Positions 25,166 to 34,211 of a stretch of DNA of 64,000 nucleotides are shown here, one piece after another (positions within the stretch are counted from its first letter, which is position 1; every line of letters starts with the position of its first letter). The translations under genes and the position numbers were made by a program. This stretch comes from Mycobacterium sp. E796 (GTDB lineage Bacteria; Actinomycetota; Actinomycetes; Mycobacteriales; Mycobacteriaceae): the NCBI RefSeq assembly GCF_001672815.1, contig NZ_LZKK01000267.1, positions 1-64,000 of the forward strand. Direction: 5' to 3'. The notes beneath the pieces were generated by a model. That model did no database searches, was not told the origin of the DNA, and was given only the letters and a program-made list of their open reading frames with translations.

Positions 25166-26020
25166 TCAGAAGTCGGGCCGAATGCTGCCGTCGGCGTTGA
25201 CCATGAGGTAACGCTCGGTGTGACCATCGGAGACGTAGAGCTCGATGCGCAGGGTCCCATCTTGGGCCGCTTCAATGATGATGTTCTCGGGGTTGCCGCC
25301 GTCGATGTGCAGAGTCTGGGGCGCCGCACGAAGGGCGCTTATGACGGCCTGGACGTCGAATTTGCCGAGGTCGCCAATGGCCGTGTCCATCGGGATGGTG
25401 GTGCTGCTGCCCGTGCCCCAACCGCGACCCCCGTACGTGTAGCGCACGGTTTTGTGTGCGTTGATCGTGTCGGGGCGAGTGATGCTGGCGTGATCGGGAT
25501 AGACCACCAGCTCGTAGCCCATCGTGTCCCCGAACGTCGTCCGAACTTGCGCAATCAAGCTCGACAGCCCGCCCAGGGTCAGCAGTTGCGTCGGCGCCTG
25601 CGGCTGGGTCGATGCTGGCGGCGGTTCGACGGTCGGTGCCGGTGTTGACGGTGGCTGCGGCGCGACGACGACCGGGCTGGCGGCGGCCGGCTGGGGCGTT
25701 GCGTCGCGCGACGAAGCGGTGTTGCTGTACCAAGCCCAGGCGATGCCGACGCCCACAAGGCCCAACGTCACGAGCACGGTGATCCGTATCCCCCGGCGGC
25801 CGGCCAGCGATTTCAGGCTCGGGGATTGGGCCGGGGCGCTGCGGATCTGCAGGTCCGCCACCAGCGACTGCAGCTCGCCGAGGGTGGTGGCGTTGGTCGC
25901 GGCGCTCACCCGCTGGCGATGCTCCTCCATCGACAGCTGGCCGTCGCTCAGCGCCAGATCCAACAGCTGGCAGGTGTCGACACGGTTGCTGTCGGTAGCC
26001 CGGGTGTTTGCGGTGGCCAC
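25166..26020 (-). CDS. DUF1707 (SHOCT-like) membrane protein, copy 1
   Basis: A 284-residue protein from GTG. The N-terminal DUF1707 module (residues about 5-55, RATDSNR...LSDGQLSMEEHRQRV) is followed by a membrane helix near 78-97, a Pro/Ala/Gln-rich linker (about 105-145) and a C-terminal extracytoplasmic domain (about 146-284) with DTMGYELVVYPDHA. It is a paralogue of the next gene upstream: same architecture and alignable throughout. The role is unknown. The 19-base gap to its neighbour suggests co-transcription. Confidence 0.85.
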   Translation of the reverse strand: MATANTRATDSNRVDTCQLLDLALSDGQLSMEEHRQRVSAATNATTLGELQSLVADLQIRSAPAQSPSLKSLAGRRGIRITVLVTLGLVGVGIAWAWYSNTASSRDATPQPAAASPVVVAPQPPSTPAPTVEPPPASTQPQAPTQLLTLGGLSSLIAQVRTTFGDTMGYELVVYPDHASITRPDTINAHKTVRYTYGGRGWGTGSSTTIPMDTAIGDLGKFDVQAVISALRAAPQTLHIDGGNPENIIIEAAQDGTLRIELYVSDGHTERYLMVNADGSIRPDF

Positions 26021-26039
26021 GGGAAGATCCTAGAAGGTC

Positions 26040-26849
26040 TCAGCGGCGCGCCGGCTCGATTGCCCGGACGGTGCCGTCCGCGTTCAGTTCCATATGCCCG
26101 CCGTCGCGGTCTCTGAATACATAGATCGACAACGCCAGGCTGCCGTCTCGGGCGGATTCGACCATCAGATAGGTGTTGTTGGCGCCGGCGACCTGAAGGA
26201 TCTGCGGCGCCCCGCGTAGGACGCTGGCCACCTCCTGCACGTTGAACTTGCTCAAGTCACCGGCGGTCGAGGTGGACGGAATGGCGCTGGCGCCCCACTG
26301 CGACCAGCCGCGGCCGGCGTAGTGGTAGGTCACCGAGTTGCGAGGGTCTTGAGGGTCGGGGCGGTCGAGGTCCGCGTGATCCTGATAGACCACCAGCCGG
26401 TAGCCCATGGTGTCACCGATTTCTTTTCGCATTTGCGCCAACAGCCCGGACAGCCCGTCGGTGGTCTGCAGTTGGAGTGGTGGCGGTGGCGACGGCGTCG
26501 TCGGGGTTATCGCCACGATGCTGGTGGCGCTCGGAAGTGAGGCGGGTTGCGGCCGAGAAGCGCTGTTGCCGAGCATCTTCCAGCCGATGCCGAGGCCCGC
26601 GAGCGCCAATACCGCGACGCCGGCGACCAGGATGCCCCGTCGACTGCTCGGCGTCGGGGGTTGGGCGTTGTGGACCTGGAGATCTTCCACGAGCGACTCG
26701 AGCTCGCCGACGGTGGCGGCACGGCTCGCGGCGCTCACCCGTTGGCGATATTCCTCCATCGACAGCTGGCCGTCGCTCAGCGCCGCGTCCAGCACTCGCC
26801 CGGTCTCGTCGCGGTCACTGTCGGTAGCCCTGATGTATCCGGCGGACAC
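26040..26849 (-). CDS. DUF1707 (SHOCT-like) membrane protein, copy 2
   Basis: A 269-residue paralogue of the following gene. DUF1707 module (RATDSDRDETGRVLDAALSD, LSMEEYRQRV), membrane helix near residues 72-90, Pro-rich linker, then a C-terminal domain with GDTMGYRLVVYQDHADL and a glycine/tryptophan stretch GRGWSQWG matching GRGWGTGS in copy 1. GTG start at 26847-26849. The tandem pair points to local duplication. The C-terminal domains differ more than the N-terminal modules, suggesting divergence in what the outside domain binds. Confidence 0.85.
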   Translation of the reverse strand: MSAGYIRATDSDRDETGRVLDAALSDGQLSMEEYRQRVSAASRAATVGELESLVEDLQVHNAQPPTPSSRRGILVAGVAVLALAGLGIGWKMLGNSASRPQPASLPSATSIVAITPTTPSPPPPLQLQTTDGLSGLLAQMRKEIGDTMGYRLVVYQDHADLDRPDPQDPRNSVTYHYAGRGWSQWGASAIPSTSTAGDLSKFNVQEVASVLRGAPQILQVAGANNTYLMVESARDGSLALSIYVFRDRDGGHMELNADGTVRAIEPARR

Positions 26850-26988
26850 GAGGGTGAGCGTAACCGAGGACGCACGAGGTCGACGCAGCCACGACTGAGT
26901 GTGCCGATCGAATCGATCCGCGCGTTGCTGGCGCTATCCTCGTCCGGGGTCTGCACGGATGGGTTCGGTACGAGTGCGAGGAGAGCCG

Positions 26989-28158
26989 ATGCGCGGCAGA
27001 CGATTACTTCGGCCGATCGCCATCGCCGGCGTAGCGGGCTTGGCGGCGTGTAGCAACGGTGGCAGCGCCTCGATCCCCGCCGGACCGCCGTCGATCAGCA
27101 GCGAGCCGTTCGGCCAGGTGGATGGCAACCCGGTGACCCGCTACACCCTCACCACTGGGCGCGGCATGCGTGTGCGAATCCTGAACTACGGCGGCATCAT
27201 CCAGTCCATCGAGGTCCCCGATCGCGCCGGAAACGTCGGCAATGTGGTGCTCGGCTTTCCGGCCCTGGCCGACTACGTGAACAACACGGGATCCGCCAAG
27301 ACCTACTTCGGCGCCATCATCGGCCGCTACGGCAACCGGATCGCCAAGGGCGCGTTCACGTTGAACGGCATCGAGTATCACGTGCCGACCGACAACAACG
27401 GCAACAGCCTGCATGGCGGCACCGCGGGTTTCGATACGAAAGTGTGGCAGGCAAGTCAGCAGAACGGTAGCGACCGCGCCGGCCTGAAGCTCCAATACGT
27501 CAGCCCCGCAGGCGAAATGGGCTATCCCGGGACGCTGACGACCACCGTCACCTACACCGTGGACCAGAACAACGAACTGCGCATCGACTACCACGCGACC
27601 ACCGATGCGCCGACCGTGGTCAACCTGACCAATCACAGCTACTTCAACCTGGCGGGCGAGGACACACTCGACGTCTACGACCAGAAGGTCACCATCCATG
27701 CCGACAACTACCTCCCGACCGACCCCATTCAGATCCCGACCGGGCAGGTCGCCCCGGTGCAGGGCACACCCTTCGACTTCACGTCGCCGACCGCGATCGG
27801 CGCGCGTATCACCGCGAATGACCCGCAGCTGTTGCTCGCCCACGGCTACGACCACAACTGGGTGATCAACCGCGGCAACAACACCGGGCTGGTGGAGGCG
27901 GCCAGGGCCCAAGACCCCAAATCGGGCCGCACCCTGACGGTCTCCACAACCGAGCCCGGGGTGCAGTTCTACACGGGCAATTTCCTCGACGGGGCGTTCA
28001 CGGGCACCAGCGGGCATAGCTACCGGCAGGGCGCCGGATTCACGATGGAGACCCAGCACTACCCCGATTCCCCGAATCACCCGAACTTCCCGACCACCAC
28101 GCTCAACCCGGGCCAGACCTACGATTCGACAACCGTCTTTGCCTTCGGCGTCCAGTGA
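26989..28158 (+). CDS. Aldose 1-epimerase (galactose mutarotase-like) lipoprotein
   Basis: A 389-residue protein. It has an N-terminal signal with lipobox LAAC (residues about 18-21), so it is exported and lipidated, unlike cytosolic GalM. The epimerase signatures are intact: YGNRIAKG, NSLHGG (active-site His), NLTNHSYFNLAG (catalytic His) and PGVQFYTGNF. It should interconvert alpha and beta anomers of hexoses outside the membrane. The start ATG 26989-26991 follows GAGGAGA. It stands alone, divergent from the DUF1707 pair; no sugar transporter is adjacent. Confidence 0.88.
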   Translation: MRGRRLLRPIAIAGVAGLAACSNGGSASIPAGPPSISSEPFGQVDGNPVTRYTLTTGRGMRVRILNYGGIIQSIEVPDRAGNVGNVVLGFPALADYVNNTGSAKTYFGAIIGRYGNRIAKGAFTLNGIEYHVPTDNNGNSLHGGTAGFDTKVWQASQQNGSDRAGLKLQYVSPAGEMGYPGTLTTTVTYTVDQNNELRIDYHATTDAPTVVNLTNHSYFNLAGEDTLDVYDQKVTIHADNYLPTDPIQIPTGQVAPVQGTPFDFTSPTAIGARITANDPQLLLAHGYDHNWVINRGNNTGLVEAARAQDPKSGRTLTVSTTEPGVQFYTGNFLDGAFTGTSGHSYRQGAGFTMETQHYPDSPNHPNFPTTTLNPGQTYDSTTVFAFGVQ

Positions 28159-28174
28159 CTCGCCTAGCGAGGTT

Positions 28175-28657
28175 TCACTGCGAAAGCTCGGCAAGGAACG
28201 CGGGTAACCGGCCGGCGCCAAAGTCGTAAAACCGCGCCCAGTGCGGCTCGATCGAGATCCGCACCATCTGCGGATAGGTCGATCGCACGTTGCGTTCGAA
28301 CTCGGCAAGCTGCGCTTCGTCCATCGAGCTCCTCGCGGCGGCGAGGTACTCGTCGGTGACGCCGTCGACGGTTTGCAGTGTGGCAAGGCCACGGACCAAC
28401 AGCGCCTTCGCCTCTTCGGGTGTGGAGCCCGTGTCGATCGTCAGCGCGACCTTCCGGCGGGAGGCTAGCGCGCGGGCTTTCGGGGAGGTCGGTGCCGTCG
28501 AGACGACGATGCGTTCGCCGGTCCAGTAGAACCCGACGGGGATGACTCGCGGGAAGCCGTCGTGGCCGTTGTAGGCGAGCCGGGCCATTGAACCGGAGAG
28601 CAATTTCTGGGCGTCGGGGTGGCCGAGCTCCCGAGCCAACTCCTGTTTGTCCATCAC
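28175..28657 (-). CDS. Small pyridoxamine 5'-phosphate oxidase-family protein
   Basis: A 160-residue FMN/F420-binding split-barrel protein. The start is GTG 28655-28657 or the immediately following ATG. Conserved parts include LLSGSMARLAYNGHDGFPRVIPVGFYW at the N-terminus and VALTIDTGSTP in the middle. Such proteins act as deazaflavin- or flavin-dependent reductases, or bind haem-like ligands; substrate unknown. It is convergent with the galM-like gene with only 16 bases between the ends. It is not close to the larger PNPOx protein at 12805 in length. Confidence 0.8.
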   Translation of the reverse strand: MMDKQELARELGHPDAQKLLSGSMARLAYNGHDGFPRVIPVGFYWTGERIVVSTAPTSPKARALASRRKVALTIDTGSTPEEAKALLVRGLATLQTVDGVTDEYLAAARSSMDEAQLAEFERNVRSTYPQMVRISIEPHWARFYDFGAGRLPAFLAELSQ

Positions 28658-28838
28658 ACCGGTATAGCTACCCGGTGGGGACGCAGGTGAGTCGCCCGGG
28701 GCTGAGCCTCGACCGGTCGCGCCCCGTCAGAATGGCCCGCCGCAATTGTCCGATCCGATAGATTCCTGCGCGTTTCTTTGACGCGTATCGCCGCTCGTTG
28801 ACCGCTAGCCTCATCGGTAGCCGGAGGCAGGGGCGAAT

Positions 28839-30152
28839 ATGAATGCCGAGATCAAGACCCGGGTGCATTGGCTGCTGGGATATGGACTGCCGCGCTGGAC
28901 GCTGAAATTTCTCGCGCGGCGGGGCGATCCTTTTTCCCAGCTGTTAATCCAAAGCGGTCAGCCCGAGGAAGTGAATCGCCGCATCGAGCAGATCCGCGAA
29001 CGGGGACGTGTCTCCGCGATTGTGGGCGGGTGGGTCACCGCCGACGCGCAGATTGTCCGAGACGTGCTGCGCGACGACAGGTTCCGGACGTCGAAGCCAC
29101 GGGACCGGTCGCCGTTTCCCGTCGTTCAGCGGATGTTCGCGAAAACCAACCCCGGCGTGCTGAATGGCGTGGAACCGCCGTCGTTGCTTGTTGCCGATCC
29201 GCCCGAGCATGCGCGGTTGCGGCGCCTGGTGTCGCGGGCATTTACGCCGCGAGCGATCGACGGACTTCGTCAGGGCATTCAGGAGATCGCCGACACCCTG
29301 CTCGACGATCTCGAAGGCAGTAGCCAATGCGATTTGATCGCCGCCTATGCCTCTCAAATCCCCATCGCCGTCATCGTCGAGATGCTGGGCATTTCTCGCG
29401 ACGAGGCACCCCATCTCCAAACATTCGCCGAACCCGGCACCAAAATCCTTAACAGCACGTCGCCGTCCTGGCGCGAGTACCGGACCGCCGTCGCGGCGTT
29501 GCGCGAGTTCGAAACCTACCTCGCCACGCATATCGAGCGCCTACGTCGGGGCCGCGCCGAGGACAGCATCCTGTCCGCCGTCCTGCACGACGGCGACCTC
29601 ACCGAGACCGAGGTCAGGATGTTCGCGGGGCTACTGCTGGGCGCCGGGTTCATCACCACCACCCATGCGTTCGGCAACGCGGTGGTGGCGCTGGTCGGGC
29701 ATCGCGATCAGCTCGCCCGACTGCAGGAACATCCGGGGGGCTGGCCGAACGCGGTCGAGGAGGTGCTGCGCTACGACTCCGTCGCGCACATCGCGGCCAG
29801 GGTGGCCACCGAAACCGTTGAGATCGACGGACATACCGTGCAGAAAGGCTCGGCGATCTTCCTTCTGATCGGCGGGGCCAACCGCGATCCGGCCATCTTC
29901 GAGCGTCCCAACGAATTCAACACCGCCCGCGCCAACGCCCGCGAACACATCAGCTTCGGCAGCGGCATCCACAGCTGCCTCGGCGCGTCGCTCGCGCGCA
30001 TGGAACTACAGATCGGCCTGCAGGCGCTGTTCGAACGCTTCCCCCGGCTGGCCCTGGCCGGCGAGCCGATCCCGAACGACAGCACCCTGCTGCGCGGGAT
30101 CAAGAAGTTGCCCGTCACCCTCGGGCCCGCGACGGCTGACGTTGCCCGGTGA
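28839..30152 (+). CDS. Cytochrome P450, CYP140-like
   Basis: A 437-residue P450. The haem ligand Cys380 lies in FGSGIHSCLGASLAR, the K-helix ExxR is EEVLR, and the C-terminus LPVTLGPA and the N-terminal RVHWLLGYG/RRGD resemble mycobacterial CYP140. The I-helix reads GAGFITTTH; in most P450s, including CYP140A1 as I recall it, the position of Ile272 is Glu or Asp (AGxETT), part of the acid-alcohol pair for proton delivery. Oxygen activation may therefore differ. No ferredoxin or reductase gene is adjacent. The substrate is unknown. Confidence 0.9.
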   Translation: MNAEIKTRVHWLLGYGLPRWTLKFLARRGDPFSQLLIQSGQPEEVNRRIEQIRERGRVSAIVGGWVTADAQIVRDVLRDDRFRTSKPRDRSPFPVVQRMFAKTNPGVLNGVEPPSLLVADPPEHARLRRLVSRAFTPRAIDGLRQGIQEIADTLLDDLEGSSQCDLIAAYASQIPIAVIVEMLGISRDEAPHLQTFAEPGTKILNSTSPSWREYRTAVAALREFETYLATHIERLRRGRAEDSILSAVLHDGDLTETEVRMFAGLLLGAGFITTTHAFGNAVVALVGHRDQLARLQEHPGGWPNAVEEVLRYDSVAHIAARVATETVEIDGHTVQKGSAIFLLIGGANRDPAIFERPNEFNTARANAREHISFGSGIHSCLGASLARMELQIGLQALFERFPRLALAGEPIPNDSTLLRGIKKLPVTLGPATADVAR

Positions 30153-30217
30153 GGACTGATCCGCCCACTCTCGCCATTCGCTGATTATCGGCGAACTCGT
30201 CGACGATGAGATTTGAG

Positions 30218-30391
30218 CTAGCTGCCGTCGCGGCGTGACTTGATGATCTCAGGCGTTCGTCGAGCCGTTCCTCGCGTTCCTCGATGGAGCGGCGTTCCCC
30301 GCAGCATGTACCAGTGCGCGCGAACGCGGCCCCACCCGCCGGCGTGCTCCACTGCGAAGCCCACAAGTGATGGAAAACCGCCGAGCAACAC
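30218..30391 (-). CDS. Possible small protein downstream of the DUF3349 gene
   Basis: A 57-residue frame from GTG 30389-30391 to TAG 30218-30220, on the same strand and 20 bases after the DUF3349 stop. It reads GFAVEHAGGWGRVRAHWYML, then a basic Arg/Thr-rich tail. There is no recognisable domain. Support is limited to position and a sensible composition. Confidence 0.3.
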   Translation of the reverse strand: MLLGGFPSLVGFAVEHAGGWGRVRAHWYMLRGTPLHRGTRGTARRTPEIIKSRRDGS

Positions 30392-30411
30392 CTACGCCGA
30401 ATTGGTCGGGA

Positions 30412-30690
30412 TCAACGCGACAGCCAATCACCCCTAAGGCGGCGCTGGACACGTTCAAGGTCTGCCGCTGTGGCCGGTTTGTCACTGAACCACGCGATGG
30501 TCGCGCCAATATCGGCGATTTTCAACTCGCCGCGAGCCACCAGGTCTCTGGCCACTGCCGCTACCTCGTCCTCGGATAACCGACGCCGCAACAATGCCAG
30601 GAGCGCTCTGCAGTCGGTCTTGGGGATGCCATGCGGGTAGCCGGCTCGAATGAACGCCACAAACCTCGCCGCCAAATCACTCAAGCTCAC
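30412..30690 (-). CDS. DUF3349 family protein
   Basis: A 92-residue protein from GTG 30688-30690. The family pattern is clear: FIRAGYPHGIPKTDCRALLALLRRRLSEDEV in the first half, then a segment with DIGATI and, near the end, DLERVQRRL. Mycobacteria carry several DUF3349 paralogues of this size, cytosolic and of unknown function. It is transcribed away from the P450 gene. A possible tiny gene follows it. Confidence 0.82.
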   Translation of the reverse strand: MSLSDLAARFVAFIRAGYPHGIPKTDCRALLALLRRRLSEDEVAAVARDLVARGELKIADIGATIAWFSDKPATAADLERVQRRLRGDWLSR

Positions 30691-30889
30691 CTGACACCCC
30701 CGCGACAGCCGCTAAAGCTACGGATCAGCGCAGCTCATAGCCTAACCCAACAAGCCCGCACCTTCGCCAGCCTCGCGGAGATGTGAAGCGGCGGAAGTGC
30801 TGTCGCGGATCCAAGCTCCGCGCACGCGTGACATCGAGGCCACCGCTTCCCTCTGGTCTTCCGATGCGAGGAGACCCACAGACGAGTAC

Positions 30890-31798
30890 CTATTCGTTCA
30901 GCCGCGCGATTCGGTCGATGTGGGCGAGGAAGTGCCGTAGTACTTCGTCGGGCGCCTCGAGTTGCGGCCAGTGCCCGATGTCGTCGGCGAGCATCACGAC
31001 GTCGGGGTCGGGGATCACCTCTTCGTAGCGGCGCGCCATGTGGGCACCGGAGTTGGGGTCGACCGGTCCATCGATCAACCGCATCGGAACCGCGGTCTGG
31101 CGCATGGCGCGCACCCACCGGTTGCGATGCGTGTATCGGTCGTTGATGAACCGGCCGACCTTGTGCAGCACCCGGCGCCCGTCGTTGTAGTCCAGGATCT
31201 GGTTGAACACCTCCATCATGTGCCGAGTCGGCTTGGTGTTCGGGCCGAACATCTCGCGCATTGTCGGCTCGAGCAGTCGTCGTGCCAGCGGGCTGCCCTG
31301 CACAGGGCTGAACAGGTCGCCCAGCGGGGTGCCCGACATCAGCTTCTGCGCCGCCCTGGGCGTGTAGGCCTCGATGAACATGCCGCCGTTGAGCCAGGTG
31401 ATCGAGTCGATGCGCCATTCGCCATACGTCTGCTGCCCGAACTCGTGGCGGGCCAACAGTTCCTGGCCGACCGAGTCGCCGATGTCGTGGGCCAGGATGT
31501 GCGCGTTGTGGATGTCCAGGTGGGCCAGCAGCGCTTCGTGCATGTCGGCGTGGTCGTGCACCGAGTATTGGTAGTTTGTCGGTTTGGCGGAGAATCCCAT
31601 GCCCATCATGTCGGGGGCGATGACGGTGAAGCGTTGGGTCAGTGTCGGCCAGATCGGCGCCCAGTCAAAGGAATTGAACGGGTAACCGTGGATCAGCAGC
31701 AGCGGAGGCCCGCTGCCCTCGACGCGATAGAAGATGTCGAAGCCCAGGTAGTCGAAGTGCTTGCCCGAGTCCAGCCAGCGTTTCAGTTCAGCGTCCAT
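30890..31798 (-). CDS. Alpha/beta hydrolase (epoxide hydrolase/haloalkane dehalogenase-like)
   Basis: A 302-residue protein. The oxyanion motif HGYPF (residues 37-41), an Asp nucleophile at 105 in AHDIGDSVG, and the catalytic His near 276 in DIGHWPQLEAP fit the Asp-nucleophile hydrolases that open epoxides or remove halogens. The usual tryptophan of HDWG is Ile here. The start MDAELKRW is preferred; in-frame Met codons lie three and four codons upstream. Two degenerate pieces of a close paralogue lie at about 33.9 and 36.5 kb. It is divergent from a thioesterase gene. Confidence 0.85.
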   Translation of the reverse strand: MDAELKRWLDSGKHFDYLGFDIFYRVEGSGPPLLLIHGYPFNSFDWAPIWPTLTQRFTVIAPDMMGMGFSAKPTNYQYSVHDHADMHEALLAHLDIHNAHILAHDIGDSVGQELLARHEFGQQTYGEWRIDSITWLNGGMFIEAYTPRAAQKLMSGTPLGDLFSPVQGSPLARRLLEPTMREMFGPNTKPTRHMMEVFNQILDYNDGRRVLHKVGRFINDRYTHRNRWVRAMRQTAVPMRLIDGPVDPNSGAHMARRYEEVIPDPDVVMLADDIGHWPQLEAPDEVLRHFLAHIDRIARLNE

Positions 31799-31892
31799 GA
31801 CAGCCATCATGCGCCGACCCGAGTGGCTAGCCGTCATTGACCAGACTTCCTCGCTGCAGCGAGACACTCGCCGGGCGAGCTAGCGTGTAGTA

Positions 31893-32240
31893 ATGCACTA
31901 CCAAGTGACCGACGCCGACACAGCCGCGCAGATCGGCAGCGGCGATGTGCCGGTGCTCGCGACTCCACGGCTTATTGCATGGCTGGAAGCGGCCACGGTG
32001 CAAGCCGCCGCGCCCTTCACCGGCCCTGGCCAGACGACCGTTGGCACCGCGGTGCGCATCGAGCACCGGCGCGCGACCCACGTAGGCGGCACCGTAGAGG
32101 TCACCGCCGAGGCGCGATCGCCGGGCGAGGGGCGCCTTCTGACGTTCGAAGTGCAGGCGGTTGACGATTCAGGACAGCTTGTTGCTCGCGGCGAAATCGA
32201 CCGCGTGATAGTTGACCGCGAAAAGTTCCTCCGCCGGTGA
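31893..32240 (+). CDS. Hotdog-fold thioesterase, fluoroacetyl-CoA-thioesterase-like
   Basis: A 115-residue single hotdog domain. The pattern fits the small thioesterase group that includes FlK: VLATPRLIAWLEAAT early, TVGTAVRIEHRRATHVG, and VTAEARSPGEGRLLTFEVQA. Enzymes of this kind cleave acyl-CoA thioesters; specificity is not readable here. ATG 31893-31895 sits inside an inverted repeat (GTAGT-N5-ACTAC, 31887-31901) and lacks a ribosome site, so a leaderless transcript is possible. Divergent from the hydrolase; the two promoters share about 95 bases. Confidence 0.82.
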   Translation: MHYQVTDADTAAQIGSGDVPVLATPRLIAWLEAATVQAAAPFTGPGQTTVGTAVRIEHRRATHVGGTVEVTAEARSPGEGRLLTFEVQAVDDSGQLVARGEIDRVIVDREKFLRR

Positions 32241-32277
32241 CCAAGATGCGCCGCACCGTCGCGACCGCCAGTGTGCC

Positions 32278-33687
32278 TTAATATGAACTACTGGTCTCGG
32301 CGAGCGGTACTTCGCACAATTCGGATTTCGCCCCGGCGGACGGGCGCCGCACGTAGACCCACCACGTCAGCCCAGACCCGACGAGGTAGCACAGCAAGAA
32401 AAAGCAGAACGCCGTCGTTTCCGAGCCTGTGGTCAGATAGGACTGTCTCAGTGCCAGATTGATCAATACGCCGCCGAGCGTGCCGACCGCGGCGACGATT
32501 CCGATCACGGCGCCGGACATCGCGCGGGCCCAGTGGCGGCGTTCGGCCTCGGCGGCTTTGATGGAGTGGCTGCGCGATTCGAAAACCGCCGGGATCATTT
32601 TGTACACGGCCCCGTTGCCGATCCCGCACAAGACAAAAAGTGCCATAAAACCGACGATGTAGCCGGTCATTGTGGTGACGCTCAACGGGCCGGAGCGATT
32701 GTCGGCGTGTGCGCTCAGCACGATCAGCGCGCTGACGGCAGCGATCATGGCAAACAGAGCTCCCAGAGTGACGGTGCCTCCGCCGAGGCGGTCCGAGAGC
32801 CTGCCGCCGTACATCCGGGCCAGCGACGCGAGCAGCGGTCCGAGGAAGGCGACCCGGGCGGCGTGCAACGACGCCTGCAGCGGACCTTGCCCGGCGGCCA
32901 CGTAGTTCATTTCCAGGACCTCGCCGAACGCGAACGAAAATCCGATAAATGAGCCGTAGGTCGCGACGTAGAGCGTCGCCAGGATCCAGGTGTCGCGCCG
33001 TACCAGAGCCGCTCGCGTGGGTTTGTGCTCGGCGCGGGGCAATTCCATGTTGTCCAGGAAGCATGCCGACCCGAGCGCGGCCACCGACAACAGCACCAGA
33101 TAAATCGCGCATACCCAGTAGGGCTGCCGGTTGCCGGCGGTCGCGAGCACTAGCAGACCGATGACCTGGATCATCGGCACCCCAATGTTGCCACCGCCAC
33201 CGGCAATGCCCAGCGCCGCGCCTTTGAGTCGCTGAGGATAGAAGACGTTGACGTTGGCGACCGCCGCCGAGAAATTGCCGCCGCCCATACCCGTTAGCGC
33301 CGCACACACCAGATACATCCATAACGGCCGACCGGGGTTGGCCAGCAGCAGAATCGTGCCGACTGTCGGGATCAACAGCACCAGCGAAGAGAACAACATC
33401 CAATTGCGGCCGCCGAACTTGGCCACCGCCGCCGCGTACGGGATGCGCAGGCAGCCGCCGACGAGGGTTGCGGTGGCACCCAAGAGAAGCTTGTCGGCCG
33501 GCGAAAGGCCGTAGACAGATCTGGGCATGAACAACACCATCACCGACCAGATCGACCAGACCGAGTAGCCGACGTGCATCGCGAACACGGACCAGATCAG
33601 GTTCCGCCGGGCGATCTTCTTATTGCCGGCCTCCCAAGCCGCGAGGTCCTCGGGATCCCAATTCGAAATGCGTTGCGCCCGACTCAT
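32278..33687 (-). CDS. NarK-type nitrate/nitrite transporter (MFS)
   Basis: A 469-residue major facilitator with about 12 membrane helices. The nitrate signature regions are visible: GMGGGNFSAAVANVNVFYP and GIAGGGGNIGVP in the first half, and GIGNGAVYKMIP in the second. It should exchange or import nitrate/nitrite. The start is taken as ATG 33685-33687 because GGGGGA lies at good spacing before it; a TTG two codons earlier is too close. It resembles mycobacterial NarK3-like proteins. No nitrate reductase genes are in this window. Confidence 0.9.
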   Translation of the reverse strand: MSRAQRISNWDPEDLAAWEAGNKKIARRNLIWSVFAMHVGYSVWSIWSVMVLFMPRSVYGLSPADKLLLGATATLVGGCLRIPYAAAVAKFGGRNWMLFSSLVLLIPTVGTILLLANPGRPLWMYLVCAALTGMGGGNFSAAVANVNVFYPQRLKGAALGIAGGGGNIGVPMIQVIGLLVLATAGNRQPYWVCAIYLVLLSVAALGSACFLDNMELPRAEHKPTRAALVRRDTWILATLYVATYGSFIGFSFAFGEVLEMNYVAAGQGPLQASLHAARVAFLGPLLASLARMYGGRLSDRLGGGTVTLGALFAMIAAVSALIVLSAHADNRSGPLSVTTMTGYIVGFMALFVLCGIGNGAVYKMIPAVFESRSHSIKAAEAERRHWARAMSGAVIGIVAAVGTLGGVLINLALRQSYLTTGSETTAFCFFLLCYLVGSGLTWWVYVRRPSAGAKSELCEVPLAETSSSY

Positions 33688-34211
33688 CGACAATCCCCCA
33701 AAATTTCCGTGACCAAGAGCGGCTCACGACGACGCTAAGCACGAAAGCTCCAAGGTGACGTACGAGTAGCTGTGAGTTGTCAACGAATTCAGCGCATCGG
33801 GCACGGCTGTTCTGCTGAAATCGCAATCGATACAAAGTAATTCTCGCTCGATAAGCCAAAGTTGTTAATCATCAACGCCTTACAGGTGGGTAGAAGGCCC
33901 GCGCACGGCATTTCGTACCATCGGTCGACGGTTTACGAAATATTGGTAGGCAGCGGGCTTTGCGGAGAAGCCCATGCCTATCATGTCCGGTCCGATGACG
34001 GTGAACCGGTTTGTCAGCATGGGCCAGAACGGCGCCTAGTCAAAGGTTGTGACAACCATCCGCTGCTCACCGATGTAATCGCTGCACCTTCTCGGAACGA
34101 CTCGACAGCCGCTACTTCCTAACGCTGCCAGACACACCACAGTCACCGCTGGCCGGACCCCTGAACACGTGCACGAGACTGTAGTCCAGTGAGACAACGT
34201 CGACCCAAGGG
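33688..34211. other. Low-GC intergenic region with a hydrolase gene fragment
   Basis: About 520 bases without an intact gene. By hand count the line from 33781 has 29 G+C in 60 bases, well below the housekeeping block. It contains the narK promoter side, a decayed hydrolase fragment (33949-34045) and otherwise no recognisable feature. Confidence 0.55.
33949..34045 (-). pseudogene. Fragment of an alpha/beta hydrolase gene (N-terminal part)
   Basis: On the minus strand about 97 bases align with bases 31568-31665 of the intact hydrolase. The translation reads APFWPMLTNRFTVIGPDMIG, against APIWPTLTQRFTVIAPDMMG in the intact gene. The codon for the Trp in FDW is TAG here, so the frame is broken. 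No further gene sequence flanks it on either side. Confidence 0.8.
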
